Source of the DNA: Opitutaceae bacterium
GTDB taxonomy: Bacteria > Verrucomicrobiota > Verrucomicrobiia > Opitutales > Opitutaceae
DNA length: 64,000 bases
Assembly: GCA_016711225.1 (NCBI GenBank)
Contig: JADJTK010000011.1
Location: forward strand, 124,001 to 188,000
Direction of reading: 5' to 3'
The translations under genes were made by a program, and so were the position numbers. Under the pieces are notes generated by a model, which saw only the letters and a program-made list of their open reading frames with translations, had not been told where the DNA came from and did no database searches. The stretch's first letter is position 1. Every line of letters begins with the position of its first letter. This document shows positions 48,244 to 56,442 of the stretch, one piece after another.

Positions 48244-51200
48244 ATGGTCCTCCGGAATCTCTGCCTCGCCGGCCTGCTCCTCGCCGCCCTCGGCCCGCCC
48301 CTGCGCGCCCTCGATCCGCTGCGGACCCCTTCACAATACCACAGTACCGAATGGAACATGACCCACGGCCTGCCGTACACTGCGGTGCGCACCGTGTACC
48401 AGTCGGCCGACGGCTACCTGCTGCTCGCCACTCGGGTCGGCCTCACCCGCTTCGACGGCGTCCATTTCGCCACTGTCACAACTCTCGACAACGGCGAACG
48501 GCTCGAGGAGCCGACCGATCTCAACGAGGACTCCGCGGGCCGCCTCTGGGTGGGTACCTTCAATGGCATCGTTTGGCGCGTCGCCGGGGGGTGGTCCCGC
48601 CTCCCTCTCGGCCCCGAACTCGACCGCACCGCCATCTGCGGCCTGTTGCCCGATGGAGCCGGTATGCTCGTGGCCAGCACACAGAAAGTCTTTCGCTGGG
48701 AGCGCGGCACGCTCACCCCGATCGCCGCCGGCAACTTCAGCTACTCCTACAAATCCCTCCGGCGAACCCGCAGCGGCGATATCCTCATTGCCGGCCACAA
48801 CTCGGTCCTGCGCTTGGCCAAGGATGACCTCTCCCGACACACCATCGTTTCCACCGACATCCCTTCGACCACTGAAATCCGCGACGCCGTCGAGACCGCC
48901 GATGGCACCGTCTGGATCGGCACCGCCGACGGCCTCTACGAGGTATCCCAGGGCCGCACCCGGCGCCTACCGGAATTGAACAACCAGCGCATCAGCATCG
49001 TGCGCAGCCTCCATCTCGACCACGACGACAACCTCTGGATCGGCACCCCCAACGGCCTGCTGCGCCTGCGCAACGACCGCCTCGAGCCCGTCCTCATCAA
49101 CGGCGACGAGACCCTCAGCCAGATTCTCGCCATGACCGAGGACCGCGAGGGCAACCTCTGGTGCGGCACCGACGCTGGTCTGCTGCGACTGCGCGACGTC
49201 AAGGTGGTCAACCTCACCATCCGCGACGGCCTGCCCGTGAATTCCATCCAGAACATCGAGCGCGACGCGCACGGCGTGAAATGGATCTGCACCCGCGACG
49301 GCGGCCTGATCCGGATCGAGGACGACCAGCGTCGCATCCTCGGTACTAGGACAGGCCTGAGCGGCGACGCCCCCATGGCGCACTGCCGCGACAGCGCCGG
49401 CAACTTCTGGGTCGCCTACTACGGCAGCGGTGTCGACTGCATCGCCCCCGACGGCACCATCACCCGCCATCCCGAGGTGCACGGCTACCCCAGCGCCATT
49501 ATGGAAGCCGCCCCCGGCGAAATCTGGGTCACGGCACTCACGCCCAACAGCTTCTACCAGTTGCGCGATGGCGTCTTCACCCCCAGCACGGAATTCAAGG
49601 ATCTGATGCCACGCTGCGTGTTCCGCGACTCACGCGGCCGCTGCTGGACTGCTTGGAACACCGGCCATGCGGTGTGGGAGAACGGTCGCTGGACCCACCA
49701 CCCGCTCCTTGCCGGCCAAGAACCGAGCAACCCGGCGGTATTTCGTGAACACACCGACGGCAGCATTTGGCTGCTCCGCAACGGTCCCACCCTCGAACGC
49801 TTCACCGACACTGCTCACGTGCTCCTGCGTCTGCCCACCGCCGGCGGAGTGCTCAGCTACGGCATGCTCGTGCGCGGCGACGAGGCCTGGTTCAGTCTGC
49901 GCAACTGCATTGTCCGGATCAAACTGGCCGTGCTGGATTCCGCCTGGAACGGCCAAACCGGCGAACTCCCGCACCGCAGCTACAACGAGGCCGACGGTAT
50001 GCGCAGCCCCGCCCCCAACGGCAACAGCCCCTCCTGCATCACCGACATGGGTGCCGAAGGCATCTGGCAGGCGACCACCCGTGGCATCGCCGTTATCCAC
50101 ACCGATAGGATCCGCCCCAATACCCTGCCCCCTCCCGTTGTCATTGAAGCCGTGATCGCCGACCGCCACGAGATCCCTCTGGCCCCCGAGATTCTGGTGC
50201 CCCCCGGTCGCGGCGAGCTCCAGCTGCGCTACACCGCCCTCAGCCTCACCAACTCGGTGCACAACCGCTTCCGATACAAGATGGAAGGTTTCGACCGGGA
50301 ATGGACGGAGGCCGGCACTCGCCGGGAAGCCAACTACGGAGGACTCCCCCCTGGCGAATACCTCTTTCGCGTCGTCGCCTGCAACAACGACGGCCTCTGG
50401 AACGAGCAGGGCACCAGTTGCCGCCTGAGGATCGCCCCGCGGTTCCACCAGCGGTGGTGGTTCTGGCCGGCCACCGCCGCCGCATTGCTTGGCCTCTTCG
50501 TCGCCCTCCTTCGCCAGCGCACCCCGCAGCCTGCAGCGCCGCCAGGCCGCCCTCCAGAGCCTCGTGGCCGAACGCACCTCGGAGCTCCACGGCGTCAACG
50601 TGCAGCTCCAGTCCACCGTGCGGGAGCTCGAGGCCTTCTCGTACTCGGTGTCTCACGACCTGCGAGCCCCCCTGCGCAACATCTGCGGCTTCGCCGAGCT
50701 CCTGCGCAAACACCTCGCTGACCAACTCGCCCCCGATCCCAAGCGCCAGCTCGAGATCGTCGCCGCCGAAGCCCGCCGCCTCGACCAACTCATCGACAGC
50801 CTCCTGCAGTTCTCCCGGCTCAGTCGAGCCGAGCTCCAGCACCGGCGCTGCGACCTCGCCGAGGTCGTCGCGGCCGTACGCGCGGAGCTCGCCCCCACGC
50901 AGGGCGAGCGCCCGGTCGAATGGCACATCGGGCCGCTACCGATAGTCCAAGGCGATCCCACCCTGCTGCGGCAGGTCTTCGCCAACCTCATGGGTAACGC
51001 CCTCAAGTTCACCCGTGGCCGCGTCCCGGCCCTCATTGAGATTGGGGTCGAGCTCACGCCCTCCGGCGCCACCGCCCCACGCGAGCACACCCTCTACGTG
51101 CGCGACAACGGTGCCGGCTTCGACCCCCGCTACCGCGATAAGCTCTTCGGCGTGTTCCAACGGCTCCACAGCGCCAAGGACTTTGAAGGCGTCGGCATCG

Positions 51201-51307
51201 GGCTGGCCAACGTGCAACGCATCGTCGCCCGCCACGGCGGGCGGGTTTGGGCTGAGAGTGTTCCTGGCAAGGGCGCCACCTTCTTTGTGTCGCTCCCCAT
51301 GGCCTGA
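48244..51307 (+). CDS. Beta-propeller (Reg_prop/Y_Y_Y) sensor histidine kinase; apparent frameshift near 50522
   Basis: A signal peptide (LCLAGLLLAALGPPLRALDP) precedes a two-part beta-propeller with repeated W.GT..GL motifs (NLWIGTPNGLLRLRNDRLEP, NLWCGTDAGLLRLRD), a Y_Y_Y domain (NRFRYKMEGFDREWTEAGTR, PPGEYLFRVVACNNDGLWNE) and a membrane helix (WWFWPATAAALLGLFVALLR). After a one-base excess in CCCC at 50522-50525 the kinase continues in another frame: coiled coil, HisKA (EAFSYSVSHDLRAPLRNICG) and HATPase (NLMGNALKFTRG, VGIGLANVQRIV). Whole product would be about 1,020 residues. It likely senses sugars or oligosaccharides, as many propeller kinases do. Confidence 0.86.
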
Positions 51308-51645
51308 AAGCAGGCGCCGAGTTCACCTCGGTCCGCGCCCCGGGGTCTCCTCACGCGTGGCGTCAAACTACGGTCCCCTTCCCGGCTTACCCGCACGAGC
51401 ACAACCGCTCCGTGGACGACCGCAACAGGCGGGGGGACCAGCAGGCCGGCCTCCGTCACTGGACGAACGACGGAGGCCGATGGCGCGGTATCTTGAGACG
51501 CGCATCCGCAACAGTAAGCCGAGGCGCCTGCGGCAACGTGAGCGGTTGGATGACGATGACGTCGGCAGCGAAGACCATGGCCCCGATGGCGAAGCCGGAC
51601 GTCCCACTCCGCGACAAAGGAGACAGGACTTCCGCGCGGACCGGG
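51308..51645. other. Intergenic region, no gene recognised
   Basis: These 338 bases lie between convergent kinase and arsC genes. No terminator, repeat or supported coding frame was seen. Confidence 0.35.
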
Positions 51646-52089
51646 TTAGGCGAGCGCTTTGCCTTCCTTGAGGCCGGCGGCGTAGGCTTCGAACACGAGT
51701 TGGATCTGGTCGCGCACCCGGCGGAACTGGGCGAGGATCTCCTCCTCCGTGCCCTGGGCATGCGCCGGATCGCCGAAGCCCCAATGGTGGCGGTTCACCT
51801 GGCCGGGAAACATCGGGCAGGCTTGGTCGGCATTGCCGCCAACGGTAATCACGGTGGTGATCTTCCCATTGAGGAAGTCGTTCATGTGTTCCGAGGTGTG
51901 CGCGGAAATGTCGATACCGATTTCCCTGAGCACCTGGATGGCCTTCGAGTGCACATAGCCGGCGGGCTTGGAACCCGCGCTCTGGACCTCGACGAGGCCG
52001 CCCATGGCGGCGCGCAGGATTCCTTCGGCCATGTGGCTGCGGCGGGAGTTACCGGTGCAGAGGATGAGGACCTTCGGTGCTTCGTTCAT
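51646..52089 (-). CDS. arsC: Arsenate reductase, LMW-phosphatase-like
   Basis: The 147-residue protein starts VLILCTGNSRRSHMAEGILR with the CX5R phosphate loop, has AGSKPAGYVHSKAIQVLREI and HMNDFLNGKITTVITVGGNA, QACPMFPG and the Asp in GFGDPAHAQG. It resembles thioredoxin-coupled ArsC of the low-molecular-weight phosphatase type. The arsenite exporter that normally accompanies it survives only as a fragment just upstream (52128-52262). The redox Cys partners around QACPMF should be checked. Confidence 0.9.
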   Translation of the reverse strand: MNEAPKVLILCTGNSRRSHMAEGILRAAMGGLVEVQSAGSKPAGYVHSKAIQVLREIGIDISAHTSEHMNDFLNGKITTVITVGGNADQACPMFPGQVNRHHWGFGDPAHAQGTEEEILAQFRRVRDQIQLVFEAYAAGLKEGKALA

Positions 52090-52127
52090 GGATGGGTTGC
52101 GCGTTGAGAGGGAAGAATGGGGGCATG

Positions 52128-52262
52128 TCAGGAGGCCGCGAGTACTTCGTCGTCAAAAAGGCGCCGCTTGAACCAGCACGCCACGTGCACGAGGTCGATC
52201 AGCGCCGGCAGCTCGATCAGCGGGCCAACCACCGCCGCGAAGGCGACGCCGGAGTCAATCCC
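52128..52262 (-). pseudogene. C-terminal fragment of ACR3-type arsenite exporter
   Basis: The frame read from about 52262 gives PVLGIDSGVAFAAVVGPLIE, LPALIDLVHVAWWFKRR, then LFDDEVLAAS and a stop at 52128-52130. This is the last helix and tail of ACR3 permeases (VVG-LIE-P--I-LV--A). The other 300 residues are missing. Confidence 0.75.
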
Positions 52263-52360
52263 GAGCACGGGACAGCGGAGACCGAACCGATCTCAGGTGC
52301 CGAAGCAGCATCCGTGGCACCGTTCAGCCACATTCCAACCTGTCCCTCTTGGCCTCCTCA

Positions 52361-52881
52361 GATCGATTTCGCCGCCGGCCAAATCCACATCGTCGCACCG
52401 AGTACTTCGAGCCGAAGACAGAGGAGAACCAGCGGGTCGTCGACCTCCCGCCCGCGGTCCTCAACATCCTGCGCGGCTTCAAGGAATGCAGCCAATCGGA
52501 GTTCGTGCTGGACGGCCGCGACGCCAACCCGGCCGCAACCTACGACTACTACCGGGCCGACTGCACTTGGCGCGAACTGCACGCATGGCTCAAGGACCAC
52601 GGCATTCTTCTGCAGAGGGCCATTCATGCCCTGCGTAAGGAAAGTGGATCACTCGTGGCCACCTCGTAGGGCATCGAGGCCGCCCGTCAGCACCTCGAGC
52701 ACCGCGCCATCCGCACAAAGTCCGCGCACTACGTCGAAAAGCGTCGCCGGATTGAGGTGCAGCTGCCCGCCGCGAGCGCCAATCAACTTCAGGGCACGAC
52801 GAAAGAGCCGGGACGGATTCCTGACAGTCCCGAGCCCGCGGCTACTCCAGCCGGAACTCGGCGTCGGGGCCAGTCGGGGTG
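52361..52881 (+). pseudogene. Tyrosine recombinase (phage-type integrase) remnant
   Basis: IDFAAGQIHI then, after a one-base shift near 52392, RTEYFEPKTEENQRVVDLPP, VLDGRDANPA, AIHALRKESGSLVATS, an in-frame TAG (52667-52669) and GIEAARQHLEHRAIRTKSAH YVEKRRR. This is the catalytic C-terminal half of a tyrosine recombinase, with the H-xx-R box (HALR) and the final Tyr (SAHY). The N-terminal half is absent. Confidence 0.75.
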
Positions 52882-53070
52882 AGCACGGCTGGCGAATCGT
52901 TGCGCGGACTGTTCACCTCGATGCGTTAACGGCCACAACAGTGCCAACACCTACGTTGTGTTAACCGGGTGAAAGACGCCAGCACGCCACAACGCGGACA
53001 AGCGGTCCATGCCCAGAGATCCGCCGAATTTGTCACCCCCGCCCCCCCGGAAATACCAGGTTGCGTTGTA

Positions 53071-53083
53071 CGGCATTTTGCCG
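53071..53083. promoter_or_regulatory. Short inverted repeat upstream of the DUF1778/GNAT pair
   Basis: CGGCA-TTT-TGCCG lies 12 bases before the antitoxin start. RHH antitoxins of this type repress their own promoter, so an operator role is possible. Confidence 0.35.
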
Positions 53084-53095
53084 GATGATCCGCCC

Positions 53096-53413
53096 ATGAA
53101 GACATTGACCAAGCCAGCTCGGAAAACCGCACCTAAAAACAAGGCGGCTTTCGCCCGGCTGGAGGCAAGGGTTACGCCCCATCTGAAAGCAACACTGGAG
53201 AGCGCGGCCTCCATCTCGGGACATCCAACCGTAACTAGCTTTATGATTCAGACGCTCACGGAGCGTGCCGAGCAAATGCTCGAAGACCACAGACAGGCCA
53301 AACTGGCCGCCAAGGAGTCTGTTCGGTTTGTCGGCGCTCTGCTCAATCCACCGCCCCCCAATAAGGCGTTACGAGAGGCCGCAGCCAGATACCAGCGCGA
53401 GGTCGTCTCCTGA
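53096..53413 (+). CDS. tacA: DUF1778 (TacA-type) antitoxin
   Basis: The 105-residue protein has a basic start (LTKPARKTAPKNKAAFARLE), then a ribbon-helix-helix segment (RVTPHLKATLESAASISGHP, TVTSFMIQTLTERAEQMLED) and a C-terminal part that would wrap the toxin (KESVRFVGALLNPPPPNKAL). ATG 53096 is chosen. It is followed by the toxin with a 1-bp overlap (TGATG). Confidence 0.85.
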   Translation: MKTLTKPARKTAPKNKAAFARLEARVTPHLKATLESAASISGHPTVTSFMIQTLTERAEQMLEDHRQAKLAAKESVRFVGALLNPPPPNKALREAAARYQREVVS

Positions 53414-53919
53414 TGCCTTACCGCTTCGAGGCATTGAGCCGGGGGCACGACCGCGCCAGTTTCCGCTGCGGAATACCGGTTCTTGATCTCTACCTACAGA
53501 CGCTGGCGCGCAAGGACGCCGAGCGAAGACTCGCGGCACCATTTGTGATGGTCGAGGCTGCTGCGCCAACCTGCATTGTCGGCTACTACACGCTGTCTGC
53601 CTTCACCGTCGAACTCACCGATCTGCCGGCCGCAATGCAAACCAAGCTGCCGCGCTACCCCACGCTCCCGGCCACCTTGATTGGTCGGTTGGCTCGTGAT
53701 GCCAAATACAGGGGCCAGGGCACAGGCCCGCTACTTCTGATCGATGCCGTGAAGAGGGCCCTGACCCAGACGGCGCAGATCGCCTCCTTGGCGGTTGTGG
53801 CCGATGCCAAAGACGCAGCGGCCTTGCGATTCGACCGCAACCATGGCTTCGCCTTGCTGGGAAATTCAACCAAACGGGTCTTCATCCCGATGGCGACCAT
53901 CGCACAGCTCTATCCCTGA
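53413..53919 (+). CDS. tacT: TacT-type GNAT acetyltransferase toxin
   Basis: The 168-residue protein begins PYRFEALSRGHDRASFRCGI, PVLDLYLQTLARKDAER, then IVGYYTLSAFTVELTDLP, the acetyl-CoA loop RLARDAKYRGQGTGPLLLID and FDRNHGFALLGNSTKRVFIP, as in TacT. Known family members acetylate the amino group of charged tRNAs. All usual motifs are visible, so the pair looks intact, unlike the neighbouring hipBA. Confidence 0.88.
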   Translation: MPYRFEALSRGHDRASFRCGIPVLDLYLQTLARKDAERRLAAPFVMVEAAAPTCIVGYYTLSAFTVELTDLPAAMQTKLPRYPTLPATLIGRLARDAKYRGQGTGPLLLIDAVKRALTQTAQIASLAVVADAKDAAALRFDRNHGFALLGNSTKRVFIPMATIAQLYP

Positions 53920-53930
53920 GCTCGGGCCGG

Positions 53931-54160
53931 TTACTCAAGCTCCAGACCGACGTCGTCGCCCGTGGTCTCAGCCGCCGGCTCGCCAGGCGCGAAGTGCCAC
54001 TCGGTGGTGTAGGTTTGCCGTCGGCGGCAGTTATCCGAAGAGCTTGGATAAATGCGTTCTCCTCCAGCTCGTGATCCGCGAAGACGTTCTTGAGATAGTA
54101 GCTGATCGTCCTGGGAGCCGAAAGCTTTTCGGCATCGCGCCCTCACACGAGGAGTTCCCC
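53931..54160 (-). pseudogene. Possible RhuM-like or similar DNA-binding remnant
   Basis: A frame gives ISYYLKNVFADHELEENAFI, QALRITAADGK, and after one missing A the other frame continues TYTTEWHFAPGEP to a stop at 53931. The ISYYLKN-F--HELEE pattern resembles RhuM/Fic-associated HTH proteins. Short and uncertain. Confidence 0.3.
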
Positions 54161-54456
54161 AGCCGTCATCGGGCGCGTTTCACGGGACAGCGCCAGAAGG
54201 CTTGGGGCCCACCACGGCATAGATTCGGACAACTCCCCCGCCCTCGTTCGCAGTCCGATTCAGCCCGCGAAATGCCTTTGTCACAAGGGGCGGCTTGGCC
54301 TCAATTCCGCGGAGGCGCAAATCAATGGCGACCATAACGTGAGAGGACGCGCCTCGCCGCCCGCCCCAGCTCGAACGCCCAACCCCGTCCCGTTCATTCG
54401 GCCACTTAGGGCCAGCTCGCCGAGGCCGAAGCTCCCCGAATGGGCATAGAGCCGAC
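54161..54456. other. Region without a recognised gene
   Basis: A minus-strand frame from ATG 54333 (MVAIDLRLRGIEAKPPLVTK) ends at 54180 and could be a decayed or very small gene, but I cannot support it. Confidence 0.25.
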
Positions 54457-55758
54457 TCACTCCCGCAAGAACGCCAGGCGGTGGGCACCGGCAATCTTGT
54501 TGGATACAGCTTCAGGCAGGCGCGCTTGAGCCGCAATCTCCGGCCAGCGACGGACCGCCGCCAAGACCTCGTCCAGAATCGCCGTCGCGCGACCACGCTT
54601 CATGAGCCCCACCTTCTCTCCGGCGACGAAATCGGACAGCGTGAAGCCGTCCCGCTTTCCATTAAGCGTCATCTGGTGGGTCCCTGCCCAAGCACCCTTA
54701 GGGTTGTAGTCGTAGGTCACGTCGAAGGCCGGTGCGAGTGACCATTGGCCCTGCTTGTTCATGAGGAAGGCGATGTTCTCGGCATGGCCATCCTGGTTTC
54801 GCGCCACGATATTAAACACCATGCGACGAAACTGCTCCTCGACCGCCGCCATCGGCAGCCCAAGCCGGCGGAGCATCAGCAGTGCCTGCTCATAAGCGTG
54901 GGCGCCGGCCTGATTGACATCGAGATGGGCCAGCGCACCCAGCGACTGCCTATGCAGTTTCTCACCACCGGGCAGGCGGTCGAAGCGACGCGTCATGAAA
55001 TGCCGACGATCGTGTTCCTCCAACAAGCGACATTCGCTCATCGTGATCCCTGCCGCCCGAGCCATCAGATGATAGGCGAACTCGATCGCGCCATAGCCCT
55101 TGGGATCCTCAAGCTCTTTGTCCTTGGTATCGGCCACGCCGTCGAACTTGAGCAGCCAGTACTCGAAATCCGCCGGGGCGCCCACCTGGCCTGAGCGCAC
55201 CTCCTGGGTCTGCCGATTCCAGGCGATTACGGCCTTGGCGCGTGCGCCGCCGGCGGAGGTCCCCACTCGCAGGATATCGCGCAGGGCCTTCTCCTGCTCA
55301 GGCGCATGGAAGTGGGTGCGTAGGTCGCCGCGGTGCCGGAGGACCTCCCCGGCCAGCGCAACCAGTGCATCGATGCGGATCTTAGTCGCAGTCCGCGGTC
55401 GGGGGCCCAGGGCAGGGGCGTATTCCAAGGCGCCCATGCCACGGTATCCGGTGTAGCAGAGCCGCTCAACCGCGCTGAAACTTTCCGCGGATCGGCCTTG
55501 GGTCGCCAGCCATGCGTCGATGAGTGCGTTACCAAACTTGTCCGGAAGCGAGTCGGCCAGCATTCCCGGCAAGCCGTGAAAGGTGTTCTGCGGCAGTGCG
55601 GGGAATTCGTACACGCGGTCGCTTAACGGCATGACCTGCGGCGACAGCTCTATCCCGCTTTGCGCGAAATCCGGATCGTACTGAAACGCCGCTACGTCGC
55701 GACCTTCGGGAAGGGCGACAGCACCAATGGTCCGACCCCAGAGTTGAACTCGTGCAAT
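54457..55758 (-). CDS. hipA: HipA-type kinase toxin without a standard start codon
   Basis: The domain runs from ARVQLWGRTIGAVALPEG through FHGLPGMLADSLPDKFGN, the ATP loop VGTSAGGARAKAVIAWN, the Lys in YWLLKFDG, TMSECRLLEEHDRRHFMTRR, the catalytic NQDGHAENIAF, and APAFDVTYDYN. HipA phosphorylates glutamyl-tRNA synthetase-type targets. The full family N-terminus begins at an ATT codon (55758) preceded by a stop; no ATG, GTG or TTG fits until ATG 55632, which would remove 42 residues. About 433 residues from ATT. Toxin expression is therefore doubtful. Confidence 0.8.
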   Translation of the reverse strand: MARVQLWGRTIGAVALPEGRDVAAFQYDPDFAQSGIELSPQVMPLSDRVYEFPALPQNTFHGLPGMLADSLPDKFGNALIDAWLATQGRSAESFSAVERLCYTGYRGMGALEYAPALGPRPRTATKIRIDALVALAGEVLRHRGDLRTHFHAPEQEKALRDILRVGTSAGGARAKAVIAWNRQTQEVRSGQVGAPADFEYWLLKFDGVADTKDKELEDPKGYGAIEFAYHLMARAAGITMSECRLLEEHDRRHFMTRRFDRLPGGEKLHRQSLGALAHLDVNQAGAHAYEQALLMLRRLGLPMAAVEEQFRRMVFNIVARNQDGHAENIAFLMNKQGQWSLAPAFDVTYDYNPKGAWAGTHQMTLNGKRDGFTLSDFVAGEKVGLMKRGRATAILDEVLAAVRRWPEIAAQARLPEAVSNKIAGAHRLAFLRE

Positions 55759-56093
55759 GATAACGGTTCACCCCACTTCCAAGCCGACGGCTTGGTAAGT
55801 GCCGTTTTCCGCGCTCGCACCCGCTGACGCATGCGTCCTCGCGCCTGCAGCTGCGCCATCGGACCGGGACCGGCCATCGGCAAGAAGGTCTCAAGGCGTT
55901 CCAACAGACCGAGCACGCGGCAGACACGCAGGAAGCCCGAAAGCTGCGTCGCAGCGACTCCCAATTCCAGACGCTGAATCGTCCGCAAGCCCAAGCCGGC
56001 CTGTTCGGTCAGCTACTCCTGGGTCAGATTGGCGGATACCCGCTGACTAGCGATGCGCGCCCCGATCAGGTGCAAGAGTGCCCCGTCGGTCAT
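55692..56093 (-). pseudogene. hipB: HipB-type antitoxin with in-frame stop
   Basis: From ATG 56093 the frame reads MTDGALLHLIGARIASQRVS, ANLTQE, then TAG at codon 27 (56013-56015), and continues LTEQAGLGLRTIQRLELGVA, a perfect XRE-type HTH, to about residue 110. The stop sits where homologues have Gln (TQEQL), so a CAG-to-TAG change is likely. Restart at an internal TTG (55994) would lose the first HTH helices. Confidence 0.8.
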
Positions 56094-56114
56094 CTGGCTA
56101 TCTATCCTCATATA

Positions 56115-56171
56115 TGCCATCTATGACGCCCCACCTGGATTGGTCGCGTTTTTATGCCATCTATGACGCTT
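56115..56171. promoter_or_regulatory. Two 17-bp direct repeats upstream of hipB
   Basis: TATGCCATCTATGACGC occurs at 56115-56131 and 56155-56171, exactly 40 bp apart, close to four helical turns. The position, 22 bases upstream of hipB, fits operators for HipB. Confidence 0.55.
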
Positions 56172-56330
56172 TACCGTAAACAATCAGAAAAACAGCTCCG
56201 TGCCGCGTGAGCTGTTCCGTTGCCAATTCTCCAGGTTCGGTGGTCACCAGCGGCACAACACGCCAATTCGAGTCACCCGACGCAACATGCTGACGTTCTT
56301 CCCAATGCCCGAGCTAGATCAGCCAAATAC

Positions 56331-56346
56331 ACGCCCCCGGGGGCGT
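56331..56346. repeat. 16-bp perfect palindrome ACGCCCCCGGGGGCGT
   Basis: It lies upstream of the GH2 gene, between hipB and 56443. No T run follows, so it is not an obvious terminator. Confidence 0.4.
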
Positions 56347-56442
56347 TCACAGTCGTCGTCGAACTACCGCACATTACGATCAAGCGGACACGGACACCTG
56401 GGGGATTGCGTCAACCTGCCTGTTGCCTCGTTAATAAGCTCC

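Noticed and set aside
48351..48827. 158-residue frame within the beta-propeller kinase
   Set aside because: Out-of-frame shadow rich in Arg/His; no support.
51456..51761. 101-residue minus-strand frame overlapping arsC with a hydrophobic stretch
   Set aside because: Half of it is an arsC shadow, no start signal, hydrophobic stretch probably by chance.
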